Positions 10,890 to 22,582 of a DNA stretch of 64,000 nucleotides are shown here, one piece after another. A model generated the notes under the pieces. It saw only the letters and a program-made list of their open reading frames with translations. It made no database searches and was not told the DNA's origin. Where the stretch lies: contig NC_059385.1 in assembly GCF_019703515.2 (NCBI RefSeq), positions 30,918,001 to 30,982,000 on the forward strand, written 5' to 3'. Position numbers and translations under genes: made by a program. This DNA is from Myxocyprinus asiaticus. Taxonomy: Eukaryota; Chordata; Actinopteri; Cypriniformes; Catostomidae. The stretch's first letter is position 1; the number at the start of each line of letters is the position of its first letter.

Positions 10890-11345
10890 TAGTGTTGTCA
10901 CGGTACCAAAATTTCAGTAGTCAGTACCGATACCAGTGAAATTTCATGGCTCTCAATACCAATTTCGATACCACAGCAAAAATATGCTAATATTATAATG
11001 TGCTAATGAACACACCAGTTTAGTTATTTTTAATTATTTAATAATTATTTTAAAAATTATAGTTTAATTATTATTATTATTTTCCAGAACATTTTTTAAA
11101 GTTTCATTTCATTTCATCATCAAAATGGTGTCTGATCAATAAATTCTTAAAACTTTTAAAGAGCACCTATTATGGTTTTTCAAATATGACCTTTCATGTA
11201 GTGTGTTATATAGCTGTTTGTGAATGTAAAAAAGTCTGCAAAGTTTCAAAAATCAAAGTGAATGACAAATGGAGTTATTGACTCCCAAAAGAAAGAACCG
11301 ATTCTGAACACCTGAAACGAGTCGTTAGTAACATCCAGATTACTG
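10890..11345. repeat. Two fish MITE-like repeats, fragments
   Basis: The sequence from 10893 (GTTGTCACGGTACCAAAATT, then GTACCGATACC words) and from 11160 (AAAGAGCACCTATTATGG...CCTTTCATGTAGTGTG) resembles interspersed repeats I recall as abundant in cyprinid genomes, where they behave as non-autonomous DNA transposons. I could not define both termini of either one. Identification is from general familiarity only. Confidence 0.35.
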
Positions 11346-11723
11346 GTGTTTGTGTATGTGGTAACTTTGAAATGTTAATGTTGTTTACATTTTAATACTG
11401 TGAAGCACTTTGGTCAACTCTGTTGTTTTAAATGCTATATAAATAAAGTCTGAGTTGAGATTAAAGTGCAAATGCTGTGATTTTAATTATATAAATATAT
11501 AGTTTACATATGGTGGGTGGTACACAATGGATTAGTGCTCTGCTTTGTCATTTAATACAACACAAATGAGTTTCCAGTGTATGAGTTGTCAGATTTAAAC
11601 AATAATTTAATGTAGGTAGCTCATCCACACTAGGATTGCAGCCTTCAGCGTTTTAATAAATCACACTAGGACATGTCATGATTTTAATTTGATTAATTGT
11701 CCATTTCAGTGTAAAAGGAGTAA

Positions 11724-12419
11724 AGGCCCAAACATACTCTACGCAAGTACGTGAACGCAGACACACCACAAGCTCGATTTCACATGTCGTTGCATTGTGA
11801 AATGTGGCAGCGCTCACTTCATAACCCAACGCAAGTACACGCTGCATTCTCAGCATTGCCGCAATGGGCGCTAGAGCAGATTTTCTTCTTTCAATCAACT
11901 GTCATGGTGGACTCGGGCAGCAATTTGAGTTGAATCTTTTCTAAAAATATATACTACCTTTTGTCCCCAGTCCATTCAAACGATCTTATTATTGCTCCAT
12001 GCCTCTCCCCACTCCCCAACTATTGACACATCTACCACATCCGGGCTGCAGCCGAAAACATAGGCAGCTGACTTGCTGCCCTATCAATTAATGGCTTAAC
12101 TGACAGCTGTTTTGAATTAATGGGACTCTTAAGGAACTTGTCTCCGAACAGTTTGAAAAGCACCTTATTTTCACCCTGCCTCCGAAGGCAGCATTTTCCT
12201 GGTTTTGGACATGGATCTATAATATACCGGTTTCGGATGCAGCACCTTTTTCGTGGTCACGCCTAAAAATCTATTGCCCTCTTGTGATCTGAGGTTTGTA
12301 ACCGCCAGAGCAATGCAAGAGTACGTGTAATGTATGTACAATGGGACCACGCGCTGGCCATGCGTTGGTCAAGTGCTCACGTCTGTGTTTGCGTACTTGC
12401 GTGAAGTATGCTTCAGCCA
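11724..12419. mobile_element. Harbinger-like MITE, 696 bp, TAA duplication
   Basis: The left end AGGCCCAAACATACTCTACG and the right end (reverse complement TGGCTGAAGCATACTTCACG) form imperfect TIRs of about 40 bp that share CGCAAGTACG and CACAGAC words. Both ends abut TAA (11721-11723 and 12420-12422), fitting the 3-bp TWA duplication of PIF/Harbinger elements. No transposase is present. The ORFs on both strands inside are uninformative. Confidence 0.65.
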
Positions 12420-12546
12420 TAACAGAGCACATGTTCAAAATAAGCCTGTGAGCATTTTAAAGCAGTCATGTGTCAGTCATATTGCACGCTGGTAACAGGT
12501 GTTGTTTCGAATTGTGTTCCCCATCGGAATCTGTTTCCCCCTAGCC

Positions 12547-12645
12547 TGATAGGGTATGGGGTTATGGTTATGGTTAGGGTAGGTAGGGTAGTGTAGGTTA
12601 GGGTTAGGGTAGGTAGGGTATGGTAGGGTAGGGAAGGGTTAGGCT
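12547..12645 (+). repeat. Degenerate TTAGGG-like tract
   Basis: A G-rich run of GGTTAGGGT, GGTAGGGTA and GGTATGGTA variants extends about 100 bases. It resembles an interstitial telomeric or subtelomeric-like minisatellite but is too irregular to be a functional telomere. Confidence 0.7.
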
Positions 12646-12659
12646 TAGGTTTGTGCATG

Positions 12660-13982
12660 GGGGACTTTAGCCTTTCACAGATATAACATATCGGTGTATA
12701 TGTTTTCCGATATGCGCAGATATGAAAACTTTTTTTTCAAAACATATAATGCAGAAACAATGCTTGGGGTAATTTAGAATTGGTGTCATAACGTAGTTTG
12801 TCCAGCAGAGCGTGCTCCGACTCCATTGTTTACAGAGCTGAGCTGACAGTGGTTCTGCAGAAAGTGCGGAGTTAAGCGGTGTCTTCACGGTAAATTTCTA
12901 ACTAGTTTGTGAAATACATACTGGAAAGTTAATAAACAATGACCCCATCATTTTCCTTTTTCAAAATAACTAATATAACATTAACTCTGTCCCTGACAAC
13001 CATGTCACTCATGTTTATCACATCTGTTTGCTATGTTAGCCAGCTATAGTTTGTCAGTGCAGTCAGTAATGTAGCAGATTGAAAGGTAAGCAGAGCATCT
13101 TTTTGCAGCTCAGCAGACAACGTTGCGGTTGTTACCTAGTAGGTGAGACACAATACTGTAAAGTAAACACAATGTCCATCTTTTACTCTCTGTGACAACG
13201 AGCTTATAGCTCACTAGCTAACCACTTAGCTACTTTCATACCTTGTCAGCTAAGTGGAAGCTAATGTGTAAACATGTATTCACCAAACTGTTTTGTTTAG
13301 GATTCGCAGTTTGGTACCTCTTCAGCTGAACAATTCCAGTCATTGCATTTACAAAATGTAATATTTAAAAGTCTGGTTTTCCACCATTGAAAGATTCCCC
13401 TGAACTTGTATAGCAGAATACAGTGTAACACCGCTGCCGCTGTTCATCACTTGACTCAGCAGGTGTAAATGCTTCTTGTTTTACAACCTGCCCCTAACTG
13501 ACTGGCAGTATTAACATAGTCAGCATTTGACTGATACTAAACAGTACTACTGATGTTTATTTAGCTATTTATTTTAATGTATTCTTTATTTAAATGGTCA
13601 GCCATTGACTGATACTGAACATACAGTACTGATGTTTATTTAGCTATAATTTTAATGTATTCTTTATTTAAATGGTCATTATGGTTTAAATGGTTTATTT
13701 AGCTATTTATTTTATTTTTATTCTTTATTTTCTGTGTTCATTTCTATAATTTTTTGACAATGTATAATAATAATGTCAAATATTCTTTGATAAAAATATT
13801 TGTTTAAGAAAGCAGCCTTCTGAGTACATTTGCATAGTCATATCGGTGCACAATCCATATAGAAAAGGTCTGTTTTCATTCCAGCTCAGAATTGAACTAT
13901 ATCACCACCATATCGGTAATCAGTGAATTTTTCCCCTCTAAAATCAGTATCGGTCTCAACAATCCCGAATCGGTCGGGCTGT
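12660..13982. mobile_element. Probable DNA transposon relic with TATCGG-rich ends
   Basis: The left edge (ACATATCGGTGTATATG, TTTTCCGATATGCG) and the right edge (ATATCGGTAATCAG, AGTATCGGTCTC, GAATCGGTCGGG) carry repeated TATCGG/CCGATA words, a pattern seen at the ends of some fish DNA elements. A 78-bp direct duplication lies at about 13521-13678 inside. I find no transposase and no target duplication. It abuts the Tc1 fragment on its right. Confidence 0.35.
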
Positions 13983-13984
13983 AG

Positions 13985-14645
13985 TCAGGACATTACTGAT
14001 GTAAAAAACTGCACCATCACTATTTGAAAAAAGTCATTTTTGATCAAATCTAAACAGGCCCCATTTACAGCAGCCATCACTCCAACACCTTATCCTTGAG
14101 TATTCATGCGAAATTGCTAATTTGGTACTAGAAAATCACTTGCCATTATATCAAACACTGCTGAAAGCTATTTGGTTCATTAAATGAAGCTTAACATTGT
14201 CTTTGTGTTTGTTTTTGAGTTGCCACAGTATGCAATAGACTCATGTCTTAAGGTCAATATTAGGTCAACAAGGGCAAAAAATAAATGGCTTTCTCTAGAA
14301 ACTTGTCAGTCAATCATTGTTTTGAGGAATGAAGGCTATACAATGCTTGAAATTGCCAAAAAACTGAAGATTTCATACAAAGGTGTACACTACAGTCTTC
14401 AAAGACAAAGGACAACTGGCTCTAACAAGGACAGAAAGAGATGTGGAAGACCAGATGTACAACAAAACAAGAGGATAAGTACATCAGAGTCTCTAGTTTG
14501 AGAAATAGACGTCTCACATGTCCTCAGCTGATAGCTTCATTGAATTCTACCCGCTCAACACCAGTTTCATGTACAACAGTACAGAGAGGATTCAGGGGTG
14601 CAGGCCTTATGCATTAGTAGGTGTTCTTCTCTGAACTCTTAGAAT
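13985..14645 (+). mobile_element. Tc1/mariner fragment, 5' part only
   Basis: It is collinear, in opposite orientation, with the right half of the Tc1-like element at 52095-53097: the non-coding lead (GTAATG/CATTACTGATGTAAAAAA, GATCAAATCTA, GGCCCCATTT) and then the transposase N-terminus. Both terminal repeats are missing, so it is truncated on both sides. Confidence 0.75.
14184..14501 (+). pseudogene. Tc1 transposase, N-terminal fragment
   Basis: The 105-codon frame contains the Tc1/mariner paired-type DNA-binding region: SLETCQSIIVLRNEGY, then TMLEIAKKLKISYKGVHYSL as the first helix-turn-helix, then a GRPDVQ segment that starts the linker to the second one. The catalytic DDE domain of about 200 residues is absent and the frame stops at 14501, so the protein could at most bind DNA. 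A more eroded copy of the same region lies at 52528-52794 on the minus strand. Full-length fish Tc1 transposases are about 340 residues. Confidence 0.8.
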
Positions 14646-14662
14646 GTTTCTACAGAATTCTG

Positions 14663-14996
14663 CATGAAGGGATTCTATGGGGTGTTTATCCCAAAGTGGA
14701 AATTAAGAGTAAATGACTTAAATATTGTTCTGTTTCTCATCCACATCTCTTATATCACTTCTGAAGTTATGAATTTAAACATTGGAATCGTATGGATTAC
14801 TTTTATGTTTCCTTTATGTGATTTTTGGAGATACAAAGGTCTGATCACCATTTGCATTGCATGGACCAACAGAGCTGAGGAATTTCCTTCATTTGTGTTC
14901 TGCAGAAGAAAGAAAGTCATACAAATCTGGGATGGCATGAGGATGAGTAAATTATGAGAGAATTTTCAGTTTTGGGTGAACTATCCCTGTAACCGA
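14663..14996. mobile_element. Cyprinid-type MITE ending in GGGTGAACTATCCCTGTAA
   Basis: The body (TAAATATTGTTCTGTTTCTC, AGAAAGAAAGTCATACAAAT, GGGATGGCATGAGGATGAGT, TTTTGGGTGAACTATCCCTG) belongs to an interspersed repeat that I recognise as common in zebrafish and carp. A related copy lies at 47645-47940. It is non-coding. The ORFs on either strand (14664-14957, 14750-14938) come from the repeat itself. Confidence 0.6.
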
Positions 14997-16129
14997 AAGC
15001 TAAGGGCTACTGTAAAATTGAAGTTTACGATTATTTACAGTACTAAGCTGCTGATAAAGAAAGCAATTGCTTGCTAATTATTAAATAGATCATTATTCAG
15101 ACACCTTACTGATTCATGGACCTGTTTAATATTAAGAACTAACCCAAGGCATAGTTTTAGTAGATGGCTTATTCCATAATATTTGCTCACTACTTGCTGA
15201 ATAGTGCGCAGTATCTACTATATACTTGCTACTGTTTTTTTAAATAGTAAGTAAAACAGTAGGCATAGCTCATCACGTTGTATGAGAATGCCATACAGTA
15301 ATTATCTTAGAAATAATGGTGTATTTTTTTCAGTTCAGTTTTGTTAAAAATATATTAAGTTTTGGGACTGTATTGTTTCCAGTTAAAAAATAGTAGGAAT
15401 AGATAGATATAGGTATATAAGAATAGTATGTTTGTATGCTACTCCTATACATAGCCAATGTCACTTTTTACTGGTAAGCTCAACAATGCAACAGCAGAGG
15501 GCAGCATTTCTATACAATTTACAGGCATCCAACTGAAGAAAAAGAGTCAAAAATCATCCACGCTCTGTTCAGATGGTGGTGCCTTATCACATAGTTTTAG
15601 TCACTGGTTTATGCAAATTTACTCAAGTGAATGCAATGCTCAGTTTATCATAATTTTAGGAGAATAATAACTCTAATTGGTAATAATTGGTTCTAACTGC
15701 TGTTGGCAACATAAAACTGATGCCAAAACATAGCAATATAAGAGAGAACATAATGTGCAGTGTTTCACAATACAAACTCATACAATAGAGACTAATTTGA
15801 GTTTACTGGGTTATTTTATGTGCATCTCAGGAGGATTATGGCATAAAATTAAAAAAAAAAAAACAGAATGTAAGTGCTTTGCAAACGTGTGACGCATCTC
15901 TCGGCGCCAGCTGTCGGTTTTGTTTCCCTCCAGATTCACATAATCACGCAGCTGAATCTTTCACTCCAGCAGGTTGGAGCTGTCCAAATGCGTGCATGCA
16001 AAAATCACTGCATACAAAAAAACAATGCATTGTAACAGTCACATGCTTGTCACTTGGCATATTGTATTGTTGTTGTGGGTTATGCTCATAGCACTCCAGA
16101 TTTGTATAAATACAGGAATTAGTAGAAGT
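14997..16129. other. Spacer, nothing recognised
   Basis: AT-rich DNA with a poly-A run at about 15852 and several short chance ORFs (15458-15667, 15879-16091, 15974-16162). No terminal repeats seen. Confidence 0.5.
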
Positions 16130-16770
16130 CAGCTGCGTCTCATTTCGAAGGCTGCATGCTAGGTAGGACGCGTCCTTTGAAGGCTGCAGTATACCGAGTG
16201 CCCTCCTTTAAAAATGTCTCGTTAAATGAGACGGCCTTTGTAGGACAAACGGAAATGGAATGTAACATGGTTGCTATGACGGCACACCACTCTTTAACAA
16301 GCGTGAGCGCTTTGAGTGAGAAGGGAACAAAGTCCCTTTAGAAGGGAATGTATGAGGTACATTTTAGGAGAGTTATAATGATGTAAAAAGAAAAGAAAAT
16401 AGATTTTACAGGTGTACTTTTAATCTAATACTTTATTTTACTTATATATTAATATAATTATACATATTATATACTCTGCACCCATCTACTGAGGTACTTC
16501 AACTTGGGAATTAACCTTCCTTGCGTTTGAACATCATATTTACGGGCAGTTTTTTTAGACATTTCCGTTGAAGCAAAGAATTGTGGGTTGTGAGTGCCCG
16601 CGAAGGATACACCTCATGCATCTTCTGAATTCCCGTGAAAGAAGGTCACATTCGAAGGCTGCATTCGAAGTGTCCTACTCGCTTTTCTGAAACGAGACAG
16701 CATCGATGACGTATGCGGCCGACAAATGCGACCTCCGGAGGATGCAGCCTTCTAAACGAGACATAGCCTC
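16130..16770. mobile_element. TIR DNA element, CTCRTTT-CGAAGGCTGCATG type
   Basis: The left end GCTGCGTCTCATTTCGAAGG and the right end (reverse complement GGCTATGTCTCGTTTAGAAGG) are imperfect inverted repeats, both continuing into CTGCAT. Internal GAGACGG/CGAGACAG and CGAAGGCTGCATTCGAAG words extend the pairing. A target duplication is not clear. No transposase; a MITE is the likeliest call. Confidence 0.5.
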
Positions 16771-17682
16771 AGTTTGATTGCCTCATACTGTCTGCTGCTT
16801 TCTACATGAAATCCTTGTCTGAGAAATGTTGGTTTACTGCTCAAATTAAGGATTTTTTATGTTCTTGGATTATATTCTGAGAATGCTGATACTTTTGACT
16901 GCACTTTGGTGCAGTATTGCAACTGCCCAGGGACTATCGATAAGGAACACAAGGCCAATAAAGAGGACATCTAACCATCATTACTCATCATACCCACAGA
17001 TAAGACTGTTCTCATTTTCATGAACTAGCTCATTCATCAACTACATTTACCTGACATGCCTCATTCCCAAGCACACTCTCACAGCACACTTGGTTCATTG
17101 TTTTTGGATAGTTTGTTTTGTTTATTTTGTTATTGTTTGCTTCATGGACCATATGAGTTTTGTAAATGTTATTTAAAATGATATTATGCCGAAGTGATCC
17201 CCCTTTAATTTCTTATAGCAGGCCTGGTTCAAAACAGCTGGGACAGTTATAGCATGCAATCAACTAAAACATTTATTAACCCTCACATTATATTGTTATT
17301 GTTGTGTTTGTGCACGTAACTTTTTGCAGGCATGGAACGAATACAACTTTTGATGCCCATCATCTCAGATCTTTCTTTCTGTTATTGGTTTGATTAAATA
17401 TAAATGGATGCATATCTGACTAATTCATAGTGTGCAATTTGCTAACCTTGGTCCAACTGCTAATGTGTTTTACTGCAGCTGTTAATAATCTCTTATTGTT
17501 AATTGCAATTATTGTACTTACATGGTTAAAAGCAACTTTATTTGAAGATATAAGCCATAAGAGAACATAAGAAATCAAGGACTTTATAAACTGCAATTCC
17601 ACTTATGTGGTATATAGACTGGAATGTCCCTGACAATGTTTTTATATAGGTCTCACCAAGAGGAGTTTAAGAGACAGAGTGG
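16771..17682. other. Spacer, nothing recognised
   Basis: AT-rich sequence with no convincing ORF or terminal repeat, up to the LTR at 17683. Confidence 0.5.
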
Positions 17683-18111
17683 TGTCGTGGAATATTGAAG
17701 ACTCTTTTTCTCTCTCAGTAAGGAAACTCTTGAAGTCAGGGGTTCCAGATGTCAAAGGTTAGACTTTATTGAGCAAAACAACAAAGCCGAGATGCCAGCT
17801 GTAAAGTCTGATCCTCTCATTCAAAGCTTACTTGTTTATACACTTCTGTTATCACACATTACCTCATAAGCACACCCCTCCTGTTATCTTAACCAGTAAG
17901 CGTGCTTCTCCACTCTCCTTGTTTGCCACCATTATGTCACTCAAAAACTTCTTTTTAATGGTGAAATTCTGGCAGTTAGTCTATTTTTTTTAAAATAACC
18001 TTTTAAATTCATTTATTATGAAAGTATACAACAACTTTAACTATTGATGTGCCATTCAGTGCTTTGAAGAGTACTCTCTCCCTAGTACTTTTCTGTCATG
18101 GCTGAGTGCCC
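17683..18111 (-). mobile_element. ERV LTR, left copy (3' LTR on the minus strand)
   Basis: It is a near-identical direct repeat of 38329-38744. On the minus strand it starts GGGCACTCAGCCATGACAG and ends CCACGACA; its first T is lost or merged with the DIRS end at 18112. A minus-strand TATAAA and an AATAAA (reverse of TTTATT at 17765-17770) lie in promoter and polyadenylation order. It differs from the right copy by a short extra stretch near 17735-17755. The DIRS element abuts it exactly. Confidence 0.7.
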
Positions 18112-18182
18112 TGTTCCCTATCGGTCACTCACTCGACGTTGTGTCAATGTAGTGACACTAGGGGTCACTCTTGGGAGCCCCA
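18112..18182 (+). repeat. DIRS outer terminal repeat, left
   Basis: About 70 bases (including ACTCGACGTTGTGTCAATG and GACACTAGGGGTCACTC) recur inverted at 26577-26646 with few differences. The pairing then continues less perfectly into the leader. Confidence 0.85.
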
Positions 18183-18227
18183 AACACCTCTGATCTTTTT
18201 TTTTAAAAGGCCAGTGAGAATTAGCGA

Positions 18228-19592
18228 GTGGAATTTGCATGCCACTCCCCCGGACATACGGGTATAAAAGGAGCTGGTATGCAACCACTCATTCAGATTT
18301 GGGCGCACGCGGAGACATCGTTCGTGGATGGATCATGTCCTCATTGCGAGAACATGACCATGGCAACGTTGTGGTCGTTGCTTGCATTCGTAAGAAAGCA
18401 AGCCACCCCAGTGGCTCCCTGCCTCGGTCCTTCTACCTACGGGTATGAGGCCGTGCTGGTTAGCACTGGGGGCGATTTGGGGACCTCAATGGGACCACCT
18501 CCACCGGGTATTCCCCCACGGACCTCCCATTCCCCAGCACGCTCGCTTGCCCTGGTTGTGCACTCGGATGAGATCGCCGGCTCATCTCAGGGCAAGTTTG
18601 ACCCCTCGTTCAGAGCCCGGGAAAAGGATGAGTTACCAAGCGCAGCATTGGAAAGTGGGCTCATCCAGTCAGATGCAGAGGCTTCGACTGGGCTTCCTCT
18701 TTCGGGAATGGTCGCCCAGTCCCAGGCTGATGTGGAAATGACGGACATGCTTTCCTGGGCTCGGGGCGCGGCCCCCAATCCTTTCTTCCCGGAAGTGCAT
18801 GAGGAGCTGACAAGATCGTGGGAGGCACCTTTTACTGCCCGGTCCCGATCTTTCAGCTCCCCCGCTCTCGCTACCCTTGATGGCGGAGCGGCCAGGGGGT
18901 ACTCGGTGATCCCCCAGGTGGATAAGGCGCTCGCGATGCACTTATTTCCGCAGAGTGCCGCCGCCTGGCACGGGCACCCGAAACTCCCGTCCAGGGCCTG
19001 TAGGGTTACGTCGTCCCTGATGGCTAAGGCCTACAGTGCCCTGGACAAGCCACCTCTGCCATGCATGCCATGGCTCTCCTGCAAGTACACCAAGCCAAGG
19101 TGCTAAATGAACTGCACGAGGGTAGTTCTGACCGGGATTGATGCAGGAACTGCGCTCAGCGACCGACCATCGCTCCGGGTGACGAAGGTCACAGCGCGGT
19201 CTCTCGGGCAGACGATGTTCACCCTCATGGTCCAGGAGTGCCACCTTTGGCTCAATTTGGTTGAGATGCGAAAGGCTGACAAGGCATGTTTCCTTGATGC
19301 CCCCATCTCCCAGGTTGGCCTATTCGGCGACACCGTCGAGGACTTTGCCCAGCAGTTCTCGGCGGTGAAGCAGCAGACAGAGGCCATATGTCACATCCTG
19401 CCCCGGCGCAGCGCAAGATCCCGCACCCCGTCTGCTCATCGCCAAGTGCGTCCTCCTGCTGCAACGACATCGGCTCCGCCGCAGCCCGCTCCCGTGGCCC
19501 GGCCCCCGCGTAGAGCCCAGCGCAGGAAGCAGATGCCACCCGTCTCACAGCCGGCCACTAAGAACCTGAGGAAGGCTTCGAAGTGCCCCTGA
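18228..19592 (+). pseudogene. DIRS gag-like protein, left copy, one frameshift
   Basis: Two consecutive frames carry the capsid-like ORF1. The first (18228-19106) ends with a segment including RVTSSLMAKAYSALDKPPLP. The second (19107-19592) includes QVGLFGDTVEDFAQQFSAV and QQTEAICHILPRRS and a proline/arginine-rich tail. The join near 19100 needs a frameshift, because the sense continues from one frame into the next. The LFGDTVEDF-like block is typical of the ORF1 of fish DIRS elements. The same protein is found, more broken, on the minus strand at 25349-26208. The true start is uncertain. Confidence 0.6.
18263..18270 (+). promoter_or_regulatory. TATA box of the left DIRS half
   Basis: TATAAAAG lies 151 bases from the left end. 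The mirror site, TATAAAAG on the minus strand at 26491-26498, lies 148 bases from the right end. The matched positions in the two halves suggest a Pol II promoter for each coding set. Confidence 0.5.
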
Positions 19593-20064
19593 GACAGGCG
19601 ACCCAGGGGCAAGGAGACCTGCTACACTGGAGCTGGTAAGCAGACCACTCCATCCCCCGGTGGGGTCCGGGAGGAGAATCTTTTGTTTCGTTTTCATTTA
19701 ATTGCGGCGCATGCCCAAGAGGCTGCTGTACCCAAAAGTTCAGCAAAAGAGCATTTCCCTTGTTCCCTGGGTCACATGTCTGGTGTGCACAGCCGTCATC
19801 ACGACCACCGTCCACCGTCTCATCTTTGCAGGTATGGCGCTCCAGCGGTGGTCCCCCTGCCCCTTTCACAAACATGTCCACACGAGGTTGGGTCCGGTGG
19901 ACTATGGGGGTGAGACTCCTCCTCCCCCCCTTCGGCCAATCTTATGGTGAGCAGCAGGAGCCAGGTAAGTGCTTCGATGTCCCTGGACTCAGCACAGCCA
20001 CAGGCCTTGGATCCCCTCGACGTGGCACCTCGAGATCCTGGACCTGTAAGTACTGATCCGGGCT

Positions 20065-21210
20065 TTGCACAGACTCCCGTTCAAGATGCTGATGCAAAAG
20101 CGCATTCTAGCAAGCATCCGGCATCAAGATTGGCTCATGGCGGCAGACCTGAAGGACGCGTACTTCCACATCTCGGTCTTACCTCGACACAGACCCTTCC
20201 TGTGGTTTGCCTTTGAAGGCCAGGCGTACCAGTACAAGGTCCTACCCTTCGGCCTGTCCCTGTCCCCTCACGTCTTCACGAAGGTCGCAGAGGCAGCCCT
20301 TGCACCGCTAAGGGAAGTGGGCATCCGCATCCTCAACTATCTCGATGACTGGCTGATCCTAGCTCACTCTCGAGAGTTACTGTGCGCACACAGGGACCGC
20401 GTGCTTCGGCACCTCAGCCGACTGGGGCTTCGGGTCAACTGGGAAAAGAGCAAGCTCTCCCCGGTTCAGAGCATCTCTTATCTCGGTTTGGAGTTGGACT
20501 CAGTCTCGATGACAGCGCGCATCACGAATGAGAATGCACAGTCGGTGCTGAACTGTCTGAAGGCGTTCAGACAGAGTACAGCGGTTCCACTGAAACACTT
20601 TCAGAGGCTTCTGGGGCATACATCATCCTCAGCGGTGGCCACACAGCTCGGGTTGATGCATAAGAGACTGCTTCAGCACTGGCTTTGGACTCGAGTCCCG
20701 AGATGGGCATGGCGCCATGGGACACATCACGTGACCATCACGCCGGTCTGTCACCACCTCTTCAGCCCTTGGACCGACCTGGCATTTTTATGGGCAGGGT
20801 TTCCCCTAGAGCAGGTCTCCAGGCCCGTCGTGGTTATAACAGACGCCTCCAAGATGGGCTGGGGCGCTGTATGCAATGGTCACACTGGCCCGTGGCTGCG
20901 TTGGCACATCAATTGCCTCGAGTTGTTGGCAGTACTGTTCGCCCTGCAGAGGTTTCAGCCATTGATCCAGGGCAAGCACATGTTGGTCCGGACGGACAAC
21001 CGCCAATGCGGTCTATGCTCCCATTGCATGTCACAACTCACCCGCCGTCTCCTCCTCTGGAGTCAGCAGCACCTCAAGTTGCTACAAGCCACTCACATCC
21101 CGGGCGACCTCAACAATGCAGCGGACGTGCTGTCACGTCAGGTTACCCTCAGGGGAGAGTGGAGACTCCACCCTCAGGTGGTCCAGCTGATTTGGAGTCG
21201 ATTCCGTTGA
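20065..21210 (+). pseudogene. DIRS reverse transcriptase and RNase H, left copy
   Basis: The 381-codon frame shows RT motif A (LMAADLKDAYFHI, residues about 25-37), motif B (KVLPFGLSLSPHVF) and the catalytic motif C NYLDDWLI. A connection region and an RNase H-like domain follow, with VVVITDASKMGWGAV, INCLELLAVLFAL, VRTDN and NNAADVLSR. YLDDWL and the fused RNase H are characteristic of the DIRS clade. The RNase H block after VRTDN is shortened relative to the right copy, which reads TDNTTTVAYVNRQGG there, so a few residues are deleted. Upstream (19593-20064) the RT N-terminus lies in another frame. Sense continues past 21210 in a different frame. Confidence 0.85.
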
Positions 21211-21518
21211 CACAGGTAGACCTGTTTGCTTCCCGGGAATCCTCCCACTGCCTGCTTTTGTACACCCTGACCGAGGCATCTCTCGGTATAGACGCATTGG
21301 TACACAGCTGGCCCCCTGGACTATGCAAGTATGCATTTCCCCCAGTGAGCCTACTTGCACAGACCCTGTGCAAGGTCAGGGAGGACAGGGAGCAATTCAG
21401 CCTAGTAGCACCCTGCTGGCTCACCCAGACATGGTTCTCAGATCTCACGCTTCTCACGACAGCCCCCCCGGTGAATTCCCCTGAGGAAGGACTTTCTCAG
21501 GGATGGGGCACCATCTAG
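21190..21518 (+). pseudogene. DIRS pol C-terminal segment, frameshifted
   Basis: In the third forward frame the sequence continues the pol reading with VDLFASRESSHC, GIDALVHSWPPGL and KYAFPPVSLLAQTL, the usual segment between RNase H and the recombinase in DIRS elements. The right copy has the corresponding ALVRPDRGPP region on the minus strand near 24.2 kb. A frameshift at about 21190 separates it from the RT frame. Confidence 0.6.
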
Positions 21519-21775
21519 CACCTGTGACCAGACCTCTGGAATCTCCACGTCTGGCCCTTGGATGGAACGTGGAGGACTTAAGTGGCCTACTGCCCGCAGT
21601 GGTAGACATGATCACTCAGTCTAGGGCTCCCTCTACAATGCGCCTGTATGCCTTGAAGTGGCATTTGTTCGCTTAGTGGTGTTCTTCCCGACGCGAAGAC
21701 CCCCAGAGATGCACAGTTGGATCAGTGCTTTCCTTCCTGGAGGAGAGGTTGGAGGGGTAACTGTCCCCCTCCACC

Positions 21776-22582
21776 TTGAAGGTGTATGTAGCCGCTATTT
21801 CGGCTCATCACGATGCGGTAGATGGTAAGTACTTGGAGAAGCACGACTTGATCATCAGGTTCCTGAGAGGCACTAGGAGGTTGAACCCCTCTAGACCGCG
21901 TCTCATCCCTCCGTGGGATCTCTCTGTAGTCCTTCAGGGTCTACGGGGAGCTCCCTTTGAGCCCTTGGAGTCAGCTGAGCTTAAGGCACTCTCTTTGAAG
22001 ACTGCCCTCTTGACTGCGCTCACTTCCTTCAAGAGGGTAGGAGACCTGCAAGCATTCTCTGTCAGCGAATCGTGCCTGGAGTTTGGTCCGGGTTACTCTC
22101 ATGTGACCCTGAGACCCCAACCGGGCTATGTGAACAAGGTTCCCACGACCCCTTTTAGGGATCAGGTGGTGAACCTGCAAGCGCTGCCCCAGGAGGAGGC
22201 AGACCCAGCCTTGGCATTGCTGTGTCCGGTGCGAGCTTTACGCATCTATTTGGATCACATGCAGAGCTTTAGAAGCTCCGAGCAGCTCTTTGACAGCTTT
22301 GGTGGACAGCGGAAAGGAAGCGCTGTCTCCAAACAGAGGATCGCCCACTGGGTCATTGATGCCATCACAATGGCATATCAGGCTCAGGACGTGCCACCTC
22401 CTGCGGGGTTACGAGCCCACTCTACCAGGAGTGTGGTGGCCTCCTGGGCCCTGGCCAGTGGTGCCTCTTTGGCAGACATCTGCAGAGCAGCGGGCTGGGC
22501 AGCACCCAACGCCTTTGCGAGGTTCTACAATCACCAGGCTGAGCCGATCTCATCCCGAGTAGTGGCAGGCATGAGCAGATAA
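21776..22582 (+). pseudogene. DIRS tyrosine recombinase, left copy
   Basis: The 268-codon frame carries the lambda-integrase-type catalytic set: Arg in LTSFKRVGDLQAFSV, the His-x-x-Arg box in LRAHSTRSVVASWAL, Trp in ICRAAGWAAPNAF and the nucleophile Tyr in FARFYNHQ. It is the enzyme that would join the circular DIRS cDNA to the genome. The SAM-like N-terminal domain begins further upstream in broken frames (about 21.55-21.78 kb, with several stops), so the protein is truncated at its N-terminus. The C-terminus ends in a natural stop at 22582. The right copy keeps more of the N-terminus but is frameshifted. Confidence 0.8.

Noticed and set aside
16130..16770. 8-bp target duplication for the CTCGTTT element
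   Set aside because: Flanks could not be made to match at any end position, so no superfamily is claimed.
18587..19881. Minus-strand ORFs of 60-107 codons in the left DIRS half
   Set aside because: Antisense shadows of the gag and pol frames.
20806..22180. Minus-strand ORFs opposite RT and recombinase
   Set aside because: Shadows of plus-strand pol.
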